Source: Lentzea sp. NBRC 105346
GTDB lineage: Bacteria > Actinomycetota > Actinomycetes > Mycobacteriales > Pseudonocardiaceae
Assembly (NCBI RefSeq): GCF_030269605.1
Contig: NZ_BSTQ01000005.1
Coordinates: 90,192 to 154,191, forward strand
DNA length: 64,000 bases
Direction: 5' to 3'
Shown here: positions 17,409 through 27,765 of the stretch, in pieces
Numbering within the stretch: the first letter of the stretch is position 1
How the letters are laid out: each line of letters opens with the position of its first letter
Notes under the pieces: model-generated
What the model saw: only the letters and a program-made list of their open reading frames with translations
Told to the model about the DNA's origin: nothing
Databases searched by the model: none
Translations under genes and position numbers: made by a program

Positions 17409-18179
17409 CTAGCTTTCGAGCACCGTCGCGATCAACTCCTCGGCGAGCTGAGGAGTCGCTGCCGCCACCCCCGACCACCGGTGCGTGAGGTCGGGCTCGA
17501 ACGTGAACGGCCGGCCCCGCAGGTCGACCAGCACACCTCCGGCAGCGGGCACCGTGACGAGTGCCGTCGCGAGATCCATGATGCGGTGGGTGTCCGAGCC
17601 GACGTCGGCGAAGGCATCCACCGTTCCTTCGGCGACCAGCATCGTCTCCAGGCACGTGGTGCACAGCACGCGGATCCGGTCCGCCCGGTTCGCCACGCGC
17701 TGCCACGCGTCCTCGGTGCCCTTCTTGGGCCGCATCAGGCACACGGCCGCGCCGTCCAGCGACGTGCGGCCGGTCGTGCGGAACGGCGTGGGCTCGCCGG
17801 TGCGCGCCCACCAGGCGCGGCCGGTGTCGAACCACGTGGTGAGGGCTTCCTTCGGGGAGCTGTCCTCGACGACGGTCCCGGCGAAGCACGAGAGCGGGAC
17901 GCCGAACGCGGCGTTCGCCGAGCCGTCTACCGGGTCGATCACCAGCGTGATCGCGGACCCGTTGTCGACGAAGCCCGCTTCCTCGGACAGCAGGTTGACC
18001 TTGTTGCGGTGGATCGACTCGAGGATCGCGTCCTCGACGATCCGGTCCACGCGCATGGTCGGCGTGCCATCGGCGCCGTCCGCGATCTCGTCGCGCAGTT
18101 CCGTACGCGTGAACTGAGAGCGGGCGCGCCCGTACGCCGCTGACGCCGCGCGGGCGGCGTCAGCGAGCGCAGGATGCAC
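17409..18179 (-). CDS. Inositol monophosphatase-family phosphatase
   Basis: A 256-residue Mg-dependent phosphatase of the inositol monophosphatase/SuhB superfamily. LLSEEAGF supplies metal-binding Glu residues, [12 protein letters not shown] (near residue 80) is the second metal motif (usually DPIDGT), and [16 protein letters not shown] near 205 corresponds to the final metal-binding segment. DGS in place of DGT is a small deviation. The start is uncertain: GTG 18179 is the first reasonable codon after the mdh stop, 41 bases upstream. It probably shares the mdh transcript. The physiological substrate is not clear. Confidence 0.8.
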   Translation of the reverse strand: MHPALADAARAASAAYGRARSQFTRTELRDEIADGADGTPTMRVDRIVEDAILESIHRNKVNLLSEEAGFVDNGSAITLVIDPVDGSANAAFGVPLSCFAGTVVEDSSPKEALTTWFDTGRAWWARTGEPTPFRTTGRTSLDGAAVCLMRPKKGTEDAWQRVANRADRIRVLCTTCLETMLVAEGTVDAFADVGSDTHRIMDLATALVTVPAAGGVLVDLRGRPFTFEPDLTHRWSGVAAATPQLAEELIATVLES

Positions 18180-18220
18180 TCCGTCCGGAACCAGCGGTTC
18201 CGGAACGGGCCACTGGATCC

Positions 18221-19261
<1,041 letters not shown>

Positions 19262-19288
19262 TTACCAACAGGTGGACACTGCCAGAGT

Positions 19289-19882
19289 GTGAGTGTGGAC
19301 ATCATCGGGGAGGACTACACCGACGCCGTACTGCCCTCGGAGAACTGGGAGCGGCGAACCTTCACCTCGTGTGACTTCACCGACGCCGACCTGCGCTCAC
19401 TGGTGACCTCGGGGTGCACGTTCACCGACTGCGACTTCACGCGTGCGGACCTCGGCGAGTCGGCGCACACGACCACCGCGTTCCGGTCGTGCAAGTTCGT
19501 CGAGACGACTCTCGGTGGGGCCACGTTCAAGTCGTGCAGCCTGCTGGGGTCCATGTTCGTGGACTGCCGGATGCGGCCGATCTCGTTCGAGGAGACCGAC
19601 TTCACGCTCGCGTCGTTCGTCCGGGCGCCGTTGCAGAAGCTCGACCTGCGCGGGCAGCGGTTGCGGGAGACGAACCTCGAGCACGCCGTGCTGTCGGAAT
19701 GCGACCTGCGGGACGCCGACCTCGCCGGGGCACGGCTGCTCGGGGCGAAGCTCAAGGGGGCCGACCTGCGCGGGGCCCGGCTGGACGCCACCGCGCTCCG
19801 GCAGGCGGACCTGGCCGGAGCGCGGGTGGATCTCGAGACGGCGGTCGCCTTCGCCGCCGCCTACGGCTTGCTGGTGGAGTGA
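19289..19882 (+). CDS. Pentapeptide-repeat protein
   Basis: A 197-residue protein made of pentapeptide repeats, A(D/N)LXX type, seen as CDFTDADLRS, CDFTRADLGE, SFEETDFTLA, CDLRDADLAG and ADLRGARLDA. These fold as a right-handed quadrilateral beta-helix. Relatives such as McbG and MfpA mimic DNA and protect gyrase, but many members have unknown roles. It starts at GTG 19289 and its 3' end overlaps the convergent TNT-domain gene by 22 bases. Confidence 0.85.
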   Translation: MSVDIIGEDYTDAVLPSENWERRTFTSCDFTDADLRSLVTSGCTFTDCDFTRADLGESAHTTTAFRSCKFVETTLGGATFKSCSLLGSMFVDCRMRPISFEETDFTLASFVRAPLQKLDLRGQRLRETNLEHAVLSECDLRDADLAGARLLGAKLKGADLRGARLDATALRQADLAGARVDLETAVAFAAAYGLLVE

Positions 19883-22359
19883 ATGTCCGACGTGATCTCG
19901 ACCAGGACGCCGTCGGCCACCATGTCCTCCAGCGACTTGGGGAACAGGTAGGCGGTCCCGCCACCCGGCTGCTCGAACCACGGCACCGCCACGCCGGTCA
20001 GCACCTCGATCGGCCGGCGCAGCCGGTACACGCGGTACGGCCGGTTGACCCACGACGGCACGAGCGAACGCTCCGGGAACGGCGTGCCCGCCACGTAGGC
20101 GAGGTTGCCGGTCGGGTCGCCGTAGCGGTCGACCTCCGTGCCGGCGGGCAGTTCGAACATCTGCTTGTGCCGGAACAGGGTCAGCGGCGGCTCGCCGCTC
20201 ATCGGCGAGATCGGCCAGGTGCGCTTGCCGGAGTCCGCGTTCACCGGTTCCGGCGCCCGCTGTGGTGGCGGCGGTGGCGGCGGCATGACCGGGCGGCGCG
20301 GTTCCTCGCGGAAGCCGTTGATCACCGGCGGCTTCGGGCGCGGCGGCTGTGCCTGGGGTTGGGGCTGCGGCTGCGGCTGCGGCGGTTGATGAGGCTGGGG
20401 CCGCGGCGGTGGTGGCAGGGTGCGGAAGTTGCCGAGCACCAGCTTGCCGATGAGGTACGCCGAGGCGTCCTCGATCCGGTCGAACCGCATCGCGTGCTTC
20501 GGTCCCTGGTCGAACCAGGCCACCTCCCACGCGTCGCCGTCGAGGTGGACGTGCCACGTGCGGTCGACCTGCTCGCCGCCGATGCGGTATGCGCCGGGCG
20601 GAACGTTGAGGTCGTCCAGCGCGCGGCGCGTGCCGGAGATCTTGTTCTCCTCCTCCGCGGTGACCTGACGCGGTTCGGGCTCCGGCTCGGGCTCCGGCTC
20701 GAGGTCGAGCTCGAACTCGGTGGTGTGGTCGGCGCGCTCGAACTCGGCCGCGACGTCGAAGTGCGCCGTGGTCGGGATCTCCGCGATGTCGGGCTCGTCG
20801 GCCTCGACGACCGGGTGCTCCTCCGTGAGCTCGACGGCCGACTCCTCGACGACCGGGTGGTGCTCCTCGGTGACGACCGGGTGTTGCTCGGTGACAACCG
20901 GGTGTTCCTCGGTGAGCTCGGCCTCCACCTCGTCGAAGTCCGGGCTCCACGCGGCGGTGTCGTCCTCGCCCGCGGCCTCGTGCGCCGGGGATTCGTGGAT
21001 CGGGGACTCGTGAATCGAGGAGTCCTGGATCGGGCTCCAGGCCATCGTGTCCTGCATGGCGTCGGGCTCGGGACGCTCCTCCGCGAACGAACGTTCCTCG
21101 GTGAACTCCTCCGCGTACGGACGCTCCTCGGCATAAGGACGTTCTTCCGCGAACGGCCGGTCCTCCGGCTCGGCGGAGCGCTCGTCCGCGTGCGGCGCGA
21201 AGAGGTCCATGCCGTCCATGTAGGTGTCGCGCAGCCGGCGGTCGTCCACCTGATCGGGGATGCCGTCCTCGTCGAAAGTCACCCGATAAGGCGGTCCTGC
21301 GGGCGGCTGTTCGACGGCGGGCAGGTTCGCCGTCTCCTCCACCGGCTCGACCATGACGGTCTGGTCGGTGAGCTCCTCGGGCTCCGGCTCGGGCTCGACG
21401 AGGTCCTCGACCGTCTCGGTCAGCTCCTCGGGTTCGGGGTCCTCGGCGACCACCTCGGGTTCGACCGGCGCCTCCTCGACCGGTGGCGGCTCCACCGGGG
21501 CGGCGACGACGGGCAGGGGTGTGCCGGCGGGGGCGGCGGGCGCGCCGAGGTTCGCGGCGGCGGCGAGCCGGGCGTCCTCGGACACCTCGGGCAGTTCGAA
21601 GTCCGCCTTGCGGGCCCGTTCGACCAGGTCCGCCTCCGGCGGGACGCCGTAGGCACGCAGGTAGTAGCCGACCGCGGCCGGCCAGATCCAGTGGCCGTCG
21701 GTCTGGAACGCGGCGGGCACGACCTGGGGCGCGTCGGTGGCGAGCACGTCGGCGTCGAACCCGCGGCCGCCGGTGACGACCGGGGCGCTGTCCAGGTACG
21801 CGAGCAGCGCGTCCAGCTCGTGCTCGGGCACCGGCGGGCGGTTCACCGACGGCCGGCCGTTCGGCCCGGCGCCGTCGAACACGCGGGCGGTGCGGAACCC
21901 GCGCTGCGGGGGTTGTTGCTGCTGGGGCGGGGGCCCGACCCGGCGGCGCAGCCAGTCCGGGATGTTCTCCTCGGCCCGCGGGAAGAACCGCAGCTCGTCG
22001 ATGTACGCCTGCTGTGGCGGCGGCGTCTGCCACTTCGGCTCGGCGCGGTCGAAGTCGAGGTTGTAGCTCGACGGGTGGTCGAGCTGGTAGCGGGCGTTGC
22101 TCCAGCTCCCCCGGCCCTCGCGGTGCATGCCGGCACGCAGCCGGGCGAACAGCCCGGCCACATCCTGCGGCGGGGCCCAGCCGTGCACCGAGCCGTCCGC
22201 GAGCTTGAGCTCGGCGGCCAACTCGAAGTACCGGCCGGTTGCGCGGTACTCGGCGACGACCTGGCGCCACTCTTCCGGAGCGGCGCGCATCAGGGTCAGG
22301 CCGATCTGCTTGACCAGAGCGTCTTGCTCTGTCGGGTTCAACGGCTTCGGCTCGGACAC
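19861..22359 (-). CDS. Large TNT-domain (NAD+ glycohydrolase toxin-like) protein
   Basis: An 832-residue protein whose last ~110 residues match the tuberculosis necrotizing toxin domain, which hydrolyses NAD+: EVDRYGDPTGN, GTPFPERSLVPSWVNRPY and VPWFEQPGGG followed by FPKSLEDMV. The Gln of QPGGG, important in TNT, is conserved. An N-terminal helical region (to about 270) precedes a long acidic, Glu/Pro/Val-rich low-complexity linker with repeats of EHPVV and EERPYAEE, then a small domain (KISGTRRALDDLNVPPGAYRI) and a proline tract. There is no signal peptide, so export would need a type VII or other route, or it acts inside. No immunity gene is recognised beside it. Start GTG 22359. Confidence 0.8.
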   Translation of the reverse strand: MSEPKPLNPTEQDALVKQIGLTLMRAAPEEWRQVVAEYRATGRYFELAAELKLADGSVHGWAPPQDVAGLFARLRAGMHREGRGSWSNARYQLDHPSSYNLDFDRAEPKWQTPPPQQAYIDELRFFPRAEENIPDWLRRRVGPPPQQQQPPQRGFRTARVFDGAGPNGRPSVNRPPVPEHELDALLAYLDSAPVVTGGRGFDADVLATDAPQVVPAAFQTDGHWIWPAAVGYYLRAYGVPPEADLVERARKADFELPEVSEDARLAAAANLGAPAAPAGTPLPVVAAPVEPPPVEEAPVEPEVVAEDPEPEELTETVEDLVEPEPEPEELTDQTVMVEPVEETANLPAVEQPPAGPPYRVTFDEDGIPDQVDDRRLRDTYMDGMDLFAPHADERSAEPEDRPFAEERPYAEERPYAEEFTEERSFAEERPEPDAMQDTMAWSPIQDSSIHESPIHESPAHEAAGEDDTAAWSPDFDEVEAELTEEHPVVTEQHPVVTEEHHPVVEESAVELTEEHPVVEADEPDIAEIPTTAHFDVAAEFERADHTTEFELDLEPEPEPEPEPRQVTAEEENKISGTRRALDDLNVPPGAYRIGGEQVDRTWHVHLDGDAWEVAWFDQGPKHAMRFDRIEDASAYLIGKLVLGNFRTLPPPPRPQPHQPPQPQPQPQPQAQPPRPKPPVINGFREEPRRPVMPPPPPPPQRAPEPVNADSGKRTWPISPMSGEPPLTLFRHKQMFELPAGTEVDRYGDPTGNLAYVAGTPFPERSLVPSWVNRPYRVYRLRRPIEVLTGVAVPWFEQPGGGTAYLFPKSLEDMVADGVLVEITSDIHSTSKP

Positions 22360-22452
22360 GCAGACATCTTCCCTCGCGACTCGCCGGATCGCACACGTCC
22401 CCCAACTGGGCCAGATGGACGAACCGTGGGGTTGACCTTGACCTTAGCCCGG

Positions 22453-22468
22453 TTTCGTCGTAACGAAA
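22453..22468. promoter_or_regulatory. Operator-like palindrome between divergent genes
   Basis: TTTCGT-CGTA-ACGAAA is a perfect 6+6 inverted repeat between the divergent TNT-domain and MFS genes, about 58 bases before the MFS start. It has the size of a one-turn regulator site. The cognate regulator is not apparent nearby. Confidence 0.35.
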
Positions 22469-22525
22469 AAGCCGATCATGCTCGTCTCGACAGGAACTGT
22501 CGGACCCATCAGGCAAAGTGACGAC

Positions 22526-23674
22526 ATGCTCCGCACCGGCCTGCGCTCCCTGTTCGCCTGGGCGTTGCTGGGCCGCCTGCACCAGGCCGCGACCCCGGTC
22601 GCGCTGTCGTTCCTGATCGCCGGATGGACAGGTTCGTACACCATCGCGGGTGTGGTCGGCGGCGCCCTGACCGTCGGTTACGGCGTCGCCGGACCGGTGC
22701 GCGGGCGTGCCGCCGACCGGGCTCCGGCCGCACGGCTGCTCGTCGCAACCGCCCTGTCGTACGGATTGGGGATCTTCCTGCTCGGTTGGCTGCCGTCCGT
22801 ATTGCCCAGCGGGTACTGGCCGCTGGCGGTTGTGGTCGCTGTGTTGGTGGGCCTCGCGATGCCTCCGGTGACGCAGATTTCGCGGGCGGCGTGGCCGCGC
22901 CTCGCGTCGGGTCCCGCGCTGAACGGTGTCTTCGCTTTGGAAGCGTCGATGCAGGAGCTGCTGTACGTGGTCGGCCCGTCGGTCGCCGCCTTCGCGGTCG
23001 CGTTCTGGTCACCCCGCTCGGCCACCTGGTTGTGCGCCGCGCTCGCCGTGGCCGGGGCTTTGGGGTTCATGGTCGCCGTGCGCCGCGCGGGCGTGGACTC
23101 GCCTCTTGAAGGGCACCGGCCGGTTGATGGTCACCTGCTGCGCGACGGGCCGCTGCTGTCCGGGCTCACCGTGTCGATGACGCTCGTGTCGGCGATCGTC
23201 AGCGTCGACCTCGTGCTGATCGCCTGGGCACGGGACGGCGGGCGCCCCGCGCTGGCCGGTGTGCTCGCCGGTGTGTGGGCGGCCGCGTCGTTCGCCGGTG
23301 GGTTGCTCGTGGCCAGGTGGACGGGGCCGGCGCGGTTTCCGCTGCGGATCCTGCTGACCGCGCTCGGGCTGGCCGCGCTGGTGCCGGCCTTCGGGCAGCA
23401 GTCGCCGTGGCTGGTCGGAGTGGTGCTGTTCGTCGGTGGCATGGCGATCGCGCCGGCCATCGCGGCGAACAACTCCCTGATCGCGGCGCTGGCGCCGCCG
23501 GGGCGGCAGGCGGAGGCGTTCGGTTGGATGACCACGGCACAGACGGTGGGCAGTGCGGTCGCCTTACCCGTGGCCGGGTGGTTCCTCGACCACGTGGGCG
23601 CGTGGGCGGCGACGGCGTTCGCCGCGGTGATCGCGCTGCTGGCCGCGGGTCTCGCGCTGCGGGTGCGCCGATGA
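22526..23674 (+). CDS. MFS transporter
   Basis: About 382 residues with 12 hydrophobic segments in two halves and RGRAADRAPAARLL as the loop 2-3 MFS motif, placing it in the major facilitator superfamily, probably a drug or metabolite exporter. The loop after TM6 is short. ATG 22526 (MLRTGLRS) is preferred to ATG 22478 because the first helix follows directly; both are possible. Its last codons are the first copy of a 78-base tandem repeat that continues downstream. Confidence 0.8.
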   Translation: MLRTGLRSLFAWALLGRLHQAATPVALSFLIAGWTGSYTIAGVVGGALTVGYGVAGPVRGRAADRAPAARLLVATALSYGLGIFLLGWLPSVLPSGYWPLAVVVAVLVGLAMPPVTQISRAAWPRLASGPALNGVFALEASMQELLYVVGPSVAAFAVAFWSPRSATWLCAALAVAGALGFMVAVRRAGVDSPLEGHRPVDGHLLRDGPLLSGLTVSMTLVSAIVSVDLVLIAWARDGGRPALAGVLAGVWAAASFAGGLLVARWTGPARFPLRILLTALGLAALVPAFGQQSPWLVGVVLFVGGMAIAPAIAANNSLIAALAPPGRQAEAFGWMTTAQTVGSAVALPVAGWFLDHVGAWAATAFAAVIALLAAGLALRVRR

Positions 23675-23828
23675 AGGCGGACGGCCGCGCGGGTGGTCAG
23701 CACCTGCGCCTTCCCGACCACGACGGCCCCAGCGCTGCGGGTGCGCCGATAACGGCGAACGTCCGCGCAGCTCCTCAGCACCAGCGCCTTCCCGACCACG
23801 ACGGCCCCAGCGCTGCGGGCGCGCCGAT
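23654..23828 (+). repeat. 78-bp tandem repeat, about 2.2 copies
   Basis: GCGCTGCGGGTGCGCCGAT recurs at 23654, 23732 and 23810, exactly 78 bases apart, and the intervening bases (CAGCACC.GCGCCTTCCCGACC onward) are nearly identical in the two full units. The first copy is the 3' end of the MFS gene. The unit is a multiple of three, so a 26-residue peptide repeat appears on the reverse strand, but no gene is supported there. Confidence 0.85.
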
Positions 23829-23900
23829 CGCCACCACCCGCACGCACCACACACCACCCACCGGCAGCGCCATCGCCGCCCCCTCACCGCGAGCGTGCCG

Positions 23901-24845
23901 ATGACCACCACCCACGTCCACACCACCCCCACCAAGTTCCTCGGCGGCCTCTTCGCCCTGGTCGGCGGCGCCGCGGTGGCGGTCCAAGGCCGGCTCAACG
24001 GCGAACTCGGCCACCAACTCCACGACGGCTTCCTGGCCGCACTCGTGTCGTTCGCCGGCGGCCTACTACTCCTGCTGCTCCTGGTCCCGACCACCAAACC
24101 CGGCAGACGCGGCATCGCCCGCCTGCAACAAGCCCTCAAAGATCACCGGATCCGGTGGTGGGAATGCATCGGCGGCACGTGCGGAGCGTTCCTGGTGATG
24201 TCGCAGGGCCTGGCCGTCGCGACCATCGGCGTCGCGGTCTTCACGGTCGCCGTCGTGACCGGTCAGGTGGTGAGCAGCCTGCTCGTCGACCGCGCCGGGC
24301 TCGGCCCCGCGGGCCCGAAGCCGCTGACCGCCCCGCGCGTGGCGGGCGGGCTGGTCGCGGTGGTGGCCGTCATGATCGCGGTGTCGCACGAGTTCGACCG
24401 GCCGGCGACGCTGTGGTTCGCGGTGCTGCCGCTGATCGCGGGCGTGCTGATGGGGTGGCAGCAGGCGGTGAACGGCCTGGTGCGCGAGGCGTCGGGCAGC
24501 GCGCCCGTGACGACGTTGCTCAACTTCACGACCGGCACGGCCGCGCTGACGATCGTGTCGGCCGTCGACGTCGCGGTCAGAGGACTCCCGGAAAGCGCGC
24601 CGAACACGTGGTGGCTGTACGTCGGCGGCGCGCTGGGCATCCTCGGCGTGGGCGGCGCGATCGTCGCGGTGCGGTTCATCGGGGTGCTGATGGTCGGGCT
24701 GTGCGCGGTGTCCGGGCAGCTGATCGGCGCGGTCGCGCTCGACGCGGTCCGGGGCTCGCTGGCACTGCCGACGCTGGTCGGCGCCGCGCTCACGTTGGTG
24801 TCGGTCGTCGTCGCCGTGCTGCCGAGTGGGAGGATGCGGGGGTGA
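23901..24845 (+). CDS. DMT-family transporter (YdcZ/DUF606-like)
   Basis: About 314 residues with ten hydrophobic segments in two repeats, typical of the DMT superfamily YdcZ group; the paired motifs [16 protein letters not shown] and [19 protein letters not shown] mark the internal duplication. Substrate unknown. ATG 23901 or GTG 23895 could start it. Its stop overlaps the folD start (GTGA), so the two are cotranslated. Confidence 0.8.
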   Translation: MTTTHVHTTPTKFLGGLFALVGGAAVAVQGRLNGELGHQLHDGFLAALVSFAGGLLLLLLLVPTTKPGRRGIARLQQALKDHRIRWWECIGGTCGAFLVMSQGLAVATIGVAVFTVAVVTGQVVSSLLVDRAGLGPAGPKPLTAPRVAGGLVAVVAVMIAVSHEFDRPATLWFAVLPLIAGVLMGWQQAVNGLVREASGSAPVTTLLNFTTGTAALTIVSAVDVAVRGLPESAPNTWWLYVGGALGILGVGGAIVAVRFIGVLMVGLCAVSGQLIGAVALDAVRGSLALPTLVGAALTLVSVVVAVLPSGRMRG

Positions 24846-25699
24846 CTGCGACGCTTCTGAACGGTCGGGAAACCCGCGACGCGATCTTCGAACAGCTCAA
24901 GGAGCGGGTCGCCGCCCTTGCCGGACGCGGGGTCCAGGTGGGACTCGCGACGGTCCTGGTCGGCGACGACCCCGGCTCGCACTCGTACGTGAAGGGCAAG
25001 CACGCGGCGTGCGCCAAGGTCGGGATCAACTCGATCCGCAAGGACCTGCCCGAGGAGACGACCCAGGCCGAGCTCGAGGCCGTCATCGACGAGCTGAACG
25101 CCGACCCCGCGGTCACCGCGTACATCGTGCAGCTGCCGCTGCCCAGGCACCTCGACGCGAACGCGATCCTGGAGCGCATCGACCCGGCGAAGGACGGCGA
25201 CGGCCTGCACCCGGTCAACCTCGGCCGGCTTGTGCTCGGCAAGGACGCGCCGCTGCCGGCGACCCCGCGCGGCATCCTCGAGCTGCTGCGCCGCTACGAG
25301 GTGCCGATCGCGGGCGCGAACGTCACCGTCGTCGGCCGCGGTGTGACCGTCGGCCGCCCGATCGGCCTGCTGCTGACCCGCCGCTCGGAGAACGCGACCG
25401 TCACGTTGTGCCACACCGGCACCAAGGACCTGGCCGCAGAGGTGCGGCGCGCGGACATCGTGATCGCGGGCGCCGGCAGCCCCGGCCTGATCACCGCGGA
25501 CATGGTGAAGCCCGGCGCGGCCGTCGTCGACGTCGGCATCACCCGCACCGAGAACGGGCTCGTCGGCGACGTCGACCCCGGTGTCGCCGAGGTCGCGGGC
25601 TTCCTGGCGCCGATCCCCGGCGGCTCGGGCCCGATGACGATCGCCATGCTGCTGTCCAACACCGTCGAAGCCGCCGAGCGCCGCGATGCGACGGTCTGA
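24842..25699 (+). CDS. folD: Methylenetetrahydrofolate dehydrogenase/cyclohydrolase
   Basis: Bifunctional FolD, 285 residues, interconverting 5,10-methylene-, methenyl- and 10-formyl-tetrahydrofolate with NADP. Visible motifs are [13 protein letters not shown] with the catalytic Lys, [19 protein letters not shown], the NADP loop [11 protein letters not shown] and the terminal [15 protein letters not shown], where Ile and Ser replace the usual Val and Val. GTG 24842 follows GGGAGG. It supplies one-carbon units that purH and purN in this window consume. A DUF3017 gene overlaps its end. Confidence 0.95.
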   Translation: MTATLLNGRETRDAIFEQLKERVAALAGRGVQVGLATVLVGDDPGSHSYVKGKHAACAKVGINSIRKDLPEETTQAELEAVIDELNADPAVTAYIVQLPLPRHLDANAILERIDPAKDGDGLHPVNLGRLVLGKDAPLPATPRGILELLRRYEVPIAGANVTVVGRGVTVGRPIGLLLTRRSENATVTLCHTGTKDLAAEVRRADIVIAGAGSPGLITADMVKPGAAVVDVGITRTENGLVGDVDPGVAEVAGFLAPIPGGSGPMTIAMLLSNTVEAAERRDATV

Positions 25700-26009
25700 C
25701 GCCGAGGCGGCGGTCCTGATGCCCGAACAGCGCTGGCGTTCCGCCGCCGGACGGCACTTCCCGTTCGCGCTGGTGGTCGGGGTGACGCTGGTCGGCCTGG
25801 TGCGGATCGGCCTGTACCACTGGCGCGAGGGCGCGGTGTGGATCGGACTGGCCCTGCTGATCGCCGCGGGACTGCGGATCCTGGTCACCGACGAGCAGGC
25901 GGGCCTGATCAAGATCCGCAGCCGGGCTGTCGACGCACTGCTGTACTCGGCGTTCGGGATCGCGGTGATCACCGTCGCCATGACGATCATCGGCGGTCCG
26001 CTCAGCTGA
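25686..26009 (+). CDS. DUF3017 membrane protein
   Basis: A 107-residue protein with three hydrophobic segments ([47 protein letters not shown]). This is the DUF3017 family, normally found just behind folD in actinobacteria, as here with a 14-base overlap. Function unknown. Confidence 0.85.
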   Translation: MRRSDAEAAVLMPEQRWRSAAGRHFPFALVVGVTLVGLVRIGLYHWREGAVWIGLALLIAAGLRILVTDEQAGLIKIRSRAVDALLYSAFGIAVITVAMTIIGGPLS

Positions 26010-26067
26010 TCGCAGCGGGCACGGATTGTCGGGCCGGGCACCACTGCCCGGCCCGAGCATTCACCGC

Positions 26068-26598
26068 ATGCGAAAAGCCTTGCTGTGGTGCGGTTTCGCA
26101 CCGGTCGTCTTCGTCATCGTCCTGCTGGTCGAGGGGTGGCTGCGTCCCGGTTACGACCCGGTTCACCAGTTCGGCAGCGAACTGAGTCTCGGTCCGCGCG
26201 GTTGGATCCAGGTGACCAACTTCGTCGTCACCGGCGTGCTCGTCCTCGCGTTCGCGACCCGGCTGCGCGGCGCGCTCGCGGTTCTCATCGCGATCTTCGG
26301 CGCCACGCTGGTCGTCGCGGGACTCTTCACCACGGATCCGAATCATCAGAGCGTCGCGGGCATGATCCACGACCTCAACTCGTTGCCCAACTTCGCCGCG
26401 CTCGCGGCGGCCACATTCGTGGCGTCGGCCAAGCGGATCTATCGGTGGTACTCGGCGGGCACCGGCGTCGTCGTGGTCGCCGGGTTCGTCGCCGCGATCG
26501 CGACACCGGAACACGGGCTGTGGCAACGGATCTGCATCGTCGCCGGGTTCTGCTGGGTGGGCGCGCTGGCCGTCAGAACCGCTCGACCATCGCCTTGA
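26068..26598 (+). CDS. DUF998 integral membrane protein
   Basis: A 176-residue protein with five or six hydrophobic helices and the DUF998 signatures YDPVHQFGSELSLGPRGW and GLFTTDPNHQSVAGMIHDL. Role unknown. ATG 26068 is used. Its 3' end overlaps the convergent TetR gene by 26 bases. Confidence 0.75.
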   Translation: MRKALLWCGFAPVVFVIVLLVEGWLRPGYDPVHQFGSELSLGPRGWIQVTNFVVTGVLVLAFATRLRGALAVLIAIFGATLVVAGLFTTDPNHQSVAGMIHDLNSLPNFAALAAATFVASAKRIYRWYSAGTGVVVVAGFVAAIATPEHGLWQRICIVAGFCWVGALAVRTARPSP

Positions 26599-27136
26599 TC
26601 AGCGCATCCTGATCCACAGTGGACAGTACGCCGGGCAGCGTCAGCCGCTCCACGATCAGGCTGCTCATCGCCAGATAGAGCAGCTCGACCGTGGTGCGGT
26701 CGCCCGGCAGCCCCGCCTCCGTGTGGAACGCGACGTTGAACTCGATGTTGTCGCTGATCGTCCTGGTCAACGCCGCCCGCAGCTCGGGCCGCCGCGTCGC
26801 CTCCAGCCGGAGTTCCAGCAACGCCAGGTAGCTGCTGCGATCCGCGTCCGCGCGCGCCACGATGTCGTGCATGAACCGCTCGACCAGCGCTTTGTCGCGC
26901 GGCAACGCGAGCGATTCCGCCAGCGAGGCGTCCGACGGCATCAGGCGTTCGTGGATCTTCACCGCGATCTGGTGCAGCAGCTCGTCGCGGTTCGGGAAGT
27001 AGTTCGACGAGGTCCCCGCGGGCACGCCGGCCTCGGTGTCGACCGCGCGGTACGTCAGGCCGCGCGCACCCTCGCGCGCCAGCACCTCGATCGCCGCGTC
27101 GAGCAGGGCCGCCCGGCGTTCGGAGTTTCTCCGCAT
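26573..27136 (-). CDS. TetR-family transcriptional repressor
   Basis: A 187-residue regulator. The N-terminal helix-turn-helix is clear (LLDAAIEVLAREG, LTYRAVDTEAGVPAGTSSNYFPNRDELL), followed by an all-helical ligand-binding domain. It is divergent from a DHFR-family gene, and the 68-base gap holds a perfect 10-bp inverted repeat overlapping the promoter of that gene, so it most likely represses its neighbour and perhaps itself. ATG 27136. The ligand is unknown. Confidence 0.9.
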   Translation of the reverse strand: MRRNSERRAALLDAAIEVLAREGARGLTYRAVDTEAGVPAGTSSNYFPNRDELLHQIAVKIHERLMPSDASLAESLALPRDKALVERFMHDIVARADADRSSYLALLELRLEATRRPELRAALTRTISDNIEFNVAFHTEAGLPGDRTTVELLYLAMSSLIVERLTLPGVLSTVDQDALIKAMVERF

Positions 27137-27147
27137 GAAATTCCTCC

Positions 27148-27186
27148 TTGAACCACTACAGTCAGAGTACTATGGTTGTAGTGGTT
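27148..27186 (+). promoter_or_regulatory. Promoter with overlapping TetR operator
   Basis: AACCACTACA (27151-27160) and TGTAGTGGTT (27177-27186) form a perfect 10-bp inverted repeat with a 16-base centre. A promoter is embedded in it: -35 TTGAAC (27148-27153), 17-base spacer, -10 TATGGT (27171-27176). A repressor bound here would cover the RNA polymerase site of the DHFR-like gene. Confidence 0.75.
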
Positions 27187-27204
27187 AAGAGAAGGGACCT
27201 GGGG

Positions 27205-27765
27205 ATGCGAAAGCTCATCTACTTCGTGGCCACGACGCTCGACGGATTCATCGCCGAGGAGGACGGCTCGTTCGACGGCTTCCTGTTCGAGGGCGACCAC
27301 ATGACCGCGATGGTCACCGAGTTCGGCGACACCCTGCCCGCTCAGGCCAGGCAGGCGCTGGGCATCGACGCGCCCAACCACAACTTCGACACGGTCCTCA
27401 TGGGCCGCAACACCTATCAGGTGCCCGGCGGGTTGCCGAGCCCGTACCCGCACCTGCGGCAGTACGTCGTCTCCAGCACGCTCACCGGCACGCCGGACGA
27501 CGTCGAGGTGATCTCGGGCAACGTTGTGGACAAGGTGCGTGAACTGAAGAACGAGGACGGCCTCGACATCTGGCTGTGCGGCGGCGGCAAGCTCGCCGCG
27601 GACCTGGCGGGCGAGATCGACGTCCTGCACCTCAAGGTGCACCCGATCGTCTTCGGCACCGGCGTTCCGCTGTTCGACGGCAAGATCGACCGGCAGGTGT
27701 TCAAACCGGTAGGCACCAAGGCCTACGAGAGCGGGGTCGTGTTCACCCGCTTCGAGCGGACGTGA
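27205..27765 (+). CDS. Dihydrofolate reductase-family (RibD C-terminal-like) protein
   Basis: A 186-residue NADPH-dependent reductase-like protein of the RibD C-terminal/DHFR superfamily. Typical elements are KLIYFVATTLDGFIA, VLMGRNTY, YVVSSTL and LCGGGKLAADL (the cofactor loop). Substrate is not known; these proteins are rarely true folate reductases. ATG 27205 has GAAGGGA upstream. It is the likely target of the divergent TetR repressor and overlaps the SARP gene's end by 23 bases. Confidence 0.85.
   Translation: MRKLIYFVATTLDGFIAEEDGSFDGFLFEGDHMTAMVTEFGDTLPAQARQALGIDAPNHNFDTVLMGRNTYQVPGGLPSPYPHLRQYVVSSTLTGTPDDVEVISGNVVDKVRELKNEDGLDIWLCGGGKLAADLAGEIDVLHLKVHPIVFGTGVPLFDGKIDRQVFKPVGTKAYESGVVFTRFERT

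Noticed and set aside
19414..22521. A 1035-codon frame antisense to the TNT-domain gene, also crossing the pentapeptide gene
   Set aside because: It contradicts two supported genes and has no recognisable motif.
23131..23850. Minus-strand frame with a 26-residue repeat over the MFS 3' end
   Set aside because: The repeat is explained by the 78-base DNA repeat; the protein is compositionally biased and overlaps the MFS gene.
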